From NCBI GenBank assembly GCA_946886425.1, contig CAMPIP010000170.1:1-5216 (forward strand): a stretch of DNA of 5,216 nucleotides. The letters are read 5' to 3'. Every line of letters starts with the position of its first letter. Position 1 is the first letter of the stretch. The stretch comes from an uncultured Actinomycetes bacterium. Lineage in GTDB: Bacteria > Actinomycetota > Thermoleophilia > Solirubrobacterales > 70-9. The notes under the pieces were generated by a model. It was not told the origin of the DNA, ran no database searches, and saw only the letters and a list, made by a program, of their open reading frames with translations. Made by a program: the position numbers and the translations under genes. Shown piece after piece: positions 4,432-5,216 of the stretch.

Positions 4432-4833
4432 CTACCCGCCGTCGAGCGCCTGGTTGACGAGCCGGTCGGCGTCGGCGTTCTCGGCCCGCCGCACATGGCG
4501 GATCGACCAGGACTCGAACGGGCGCAGCGCCGCTTTCACCTCGGCGTTGAGCTCGCGCATCGTCGCGTCCTTGACCTTGTACTGGCCCTTCATCTGCTTG
4601 ACGACCAGCTCCGAGTCGCCGACCAGGTCCAGCTCGGTGCCGCCGTGGGCGGCCGCCAGCTCGACCCCGCGCAGCAGCGCCCGGTACTCGGCGACGTTGT
4701 TGGTGGCGCGGCCGATCCTCTCGCCGTGCTCCTCCAGGATGGCGCCGGCCTCGTCGCGGACGACGACGCCGATCGCAGCCGGCCCCGGGTTGCCCCGGGC
4801 GCCGCCGTCGACGTTGACCGTCAGCTTCGACAT
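4432..4833 (-). CDS. Ribonuclease HI-family protein
   Basis: The 133-residue protein is a single RNase H-fold domain that would cleave RNA in RNA-DNA hybrids. The acidic active site is complete: D9 in V-N-V-D-G-G-A-R-G-N-P-G-P-A, E49 in T-N-N-V-A-E-Y-R-A-L, D73 in V-G-D-S-E-L-V, and D123 in E-N-A-D-A-D-R-L-V-N. It has the compact length of the stand-alone type I group resembling the N-terminal domain of mycobacterial Rv2228c, here without the phosphatase domain and without the basic protrusion of E. coli RNase HI. The frame is open further upstream to 5157, but the family N-terminus M-S-K-L-T-V-N-V-D-G places the start at ATG 4833-4831. That is 4 nt after the stop of the preceding gene, indicating translational coupling. 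It probably takes part in R-loop or primer removal. Confidence 0.93.
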   Translation of the reverse strand: MSKLTVNVDGGARGNPGPAAIGVVVRDEAGAILEEHGERIGRATNNVAEYRALLRGVELAAAHGGTELDLVGDSELVVKQMKGQYKVKDATMRELNAEVKAALRPFESWSIRHVRRAENADADRLVNQALDGG

Positions 4834-4837
4834 CCGT

Positions 4838-5216
4838 TCAGCGTGCCGGCTCGCCGGCGCCGCGCCGGGACGCAGCGACGAGAAGGATTCGGCCCTCCTG
4901 GGCGGAGGCGTTCCACTGCCTGGCAGCGGAATCGAGCTGGTCCATCTCCAGGCCCTTGTCGATCTGGAAGACCGGCCGCAGCTCGTCGCCGAGGTCGACG
5001 CCCCACTGGTACCAGGAGAGCTCCCACGCGACGGTGATCCGCACCTCCTTGGGGGCTCCGGCGGAAGCTCCGACGGAGACCCAGGGCGCACCCAGGGTGC
5101 GAACCAGGCCGGCCACGGTGCGCGAGGCTTCGCTGGCATTGAAGCGAGCGACGGCACGCTCGAAAGGACTCAGCAGTGTCGGCTCGGGATCGAGACGCTC
5201 CGGGCGGGCGCCGGGG
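4838..5216 (-). CDS. Unrecognised protein, C-terminal 125 residues (5' end outside window)
   Basis: A minus-strand frame is open from the right edge to TGA at 4840-4838. I do not recognise the family. The visible part contains S-P-F-E-R-A-V-A-R-F-N-A-S-E-A-S-R-T-V-A (residues 16-35 of the fragment), which looks helical. Then comes R-T-L-G-A-P-W-V-S-V-G, and then V-R-I-T-V-A-W-E-L-S-W-Y-Q-W-G-V-D, a Trp-rich strand pair. An acidic stretch D-E-L-R-P-V-F-Q-I-D-K-G-L-E-M-D follows, and the protein ends in a basic tail R-R-G-A-G-E-P-A-R. There are no cysteines, membrane segments or catalytic signatures. An internal GTG at 5116 could give 92 residues, but the helix upstream of it looks coding, so the gene probably starts beyond the window. 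It ends 4 nt before the RNase HI start, implying a shared transcript. Confidence 0.75.
   Translation of the reverse strand, partial: PGARPERLDPEPTLLSPFERAVARFNASEASRTVAGLVRTLGAPWVSVGASAGAPKEVRITVAWELSWYQWGVDLGDELRPVFQIDKGLEMDQLDSAARQWNASAQEGRILLVAASRRGAGEPAR

Noticed and set aside
4084..5037. 317-codon plus-strand frame opposite the VOC and RNase HI genes
   Set aside because: It runs antisense to two proteins with intact catalytic motifs. Its composition is a mirror of theirs.
4834..5157. N-terminal extension of the RNase HI frame to an upstream ATG at 5157
   Set aside because: The added 108 residues are Ser/Pro/Arg-rich and overlap the better-coding frame of the upstream gene. RNase HI homologues start at the M-S-K-L-T-V-N-V-D-G position.

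Overview
This GC-rich window looks like chromosomal DNA of an actinobacterium, most likely class Thermoleophilia (Solirubrobacterales and relatives). The best clue is the protein at 3248-3829 (minus): an N-terminal export segment ending in GGGVYAA, then repeats of the type G-K-Q-I-K-x-x-S-L-T. From memory, this protein type is abundant in that class and uncommon elsewhere. Strong G/C preference at third codon positions fits. The taxonomic call is inference.

Layout, left to right. Positions 1-534 (minus) hold most of a TetR-family repressor cut by the left edge, with a small palindrome just upstream of its start. Positions 535-800 are non-coding. A tRNA-Gly(GCC) gene (833-906, minus) follows, with a -10-like box on its 5' side and a 12-bp terminator hairpin on its 3' side. 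Positions 907-1285 have no intact gene but contain what look like decayed coding fragments. A small conserved-looking protein (1286-1600, minus) lies just downstream of a frameshifted 64-codon gene remnant (1626-1822, minus).

The right half is ordinary and gene-dense. On the plus strand, 1870-3255 encodes a 461-residue metallo-beta-lactamase/rhodanese/rhodanese protein with the domain order of CstB-type persulfide dioxygenase-sulfurtransferases. It converges on, and overlaps by 8 nt, the repeat-containing exported protein. Further right, all on the minus strand, are a VOC-family dioxygenase-like protein (3910-4422), an RNase HI-family protein (4432-4833) and the C-terminal 125 residues of an unrecognised protein (4838-5216). 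The last three are separated by only 9 and 4 nt, so they probably form one operon transcribed right to left.

No mobile element, CRISPR array or obvious defence system is visible. The most unusual signals are a perfect 12-bp inverted repeat inside the signal-peptide codons of the exported protein, a 26-nt near-identical sequence shared by the tRNA-Gly promoter region and the 3' end of the gene remnant, and the remnant itself, whose frame is restored by removing one base from each of two G runs.
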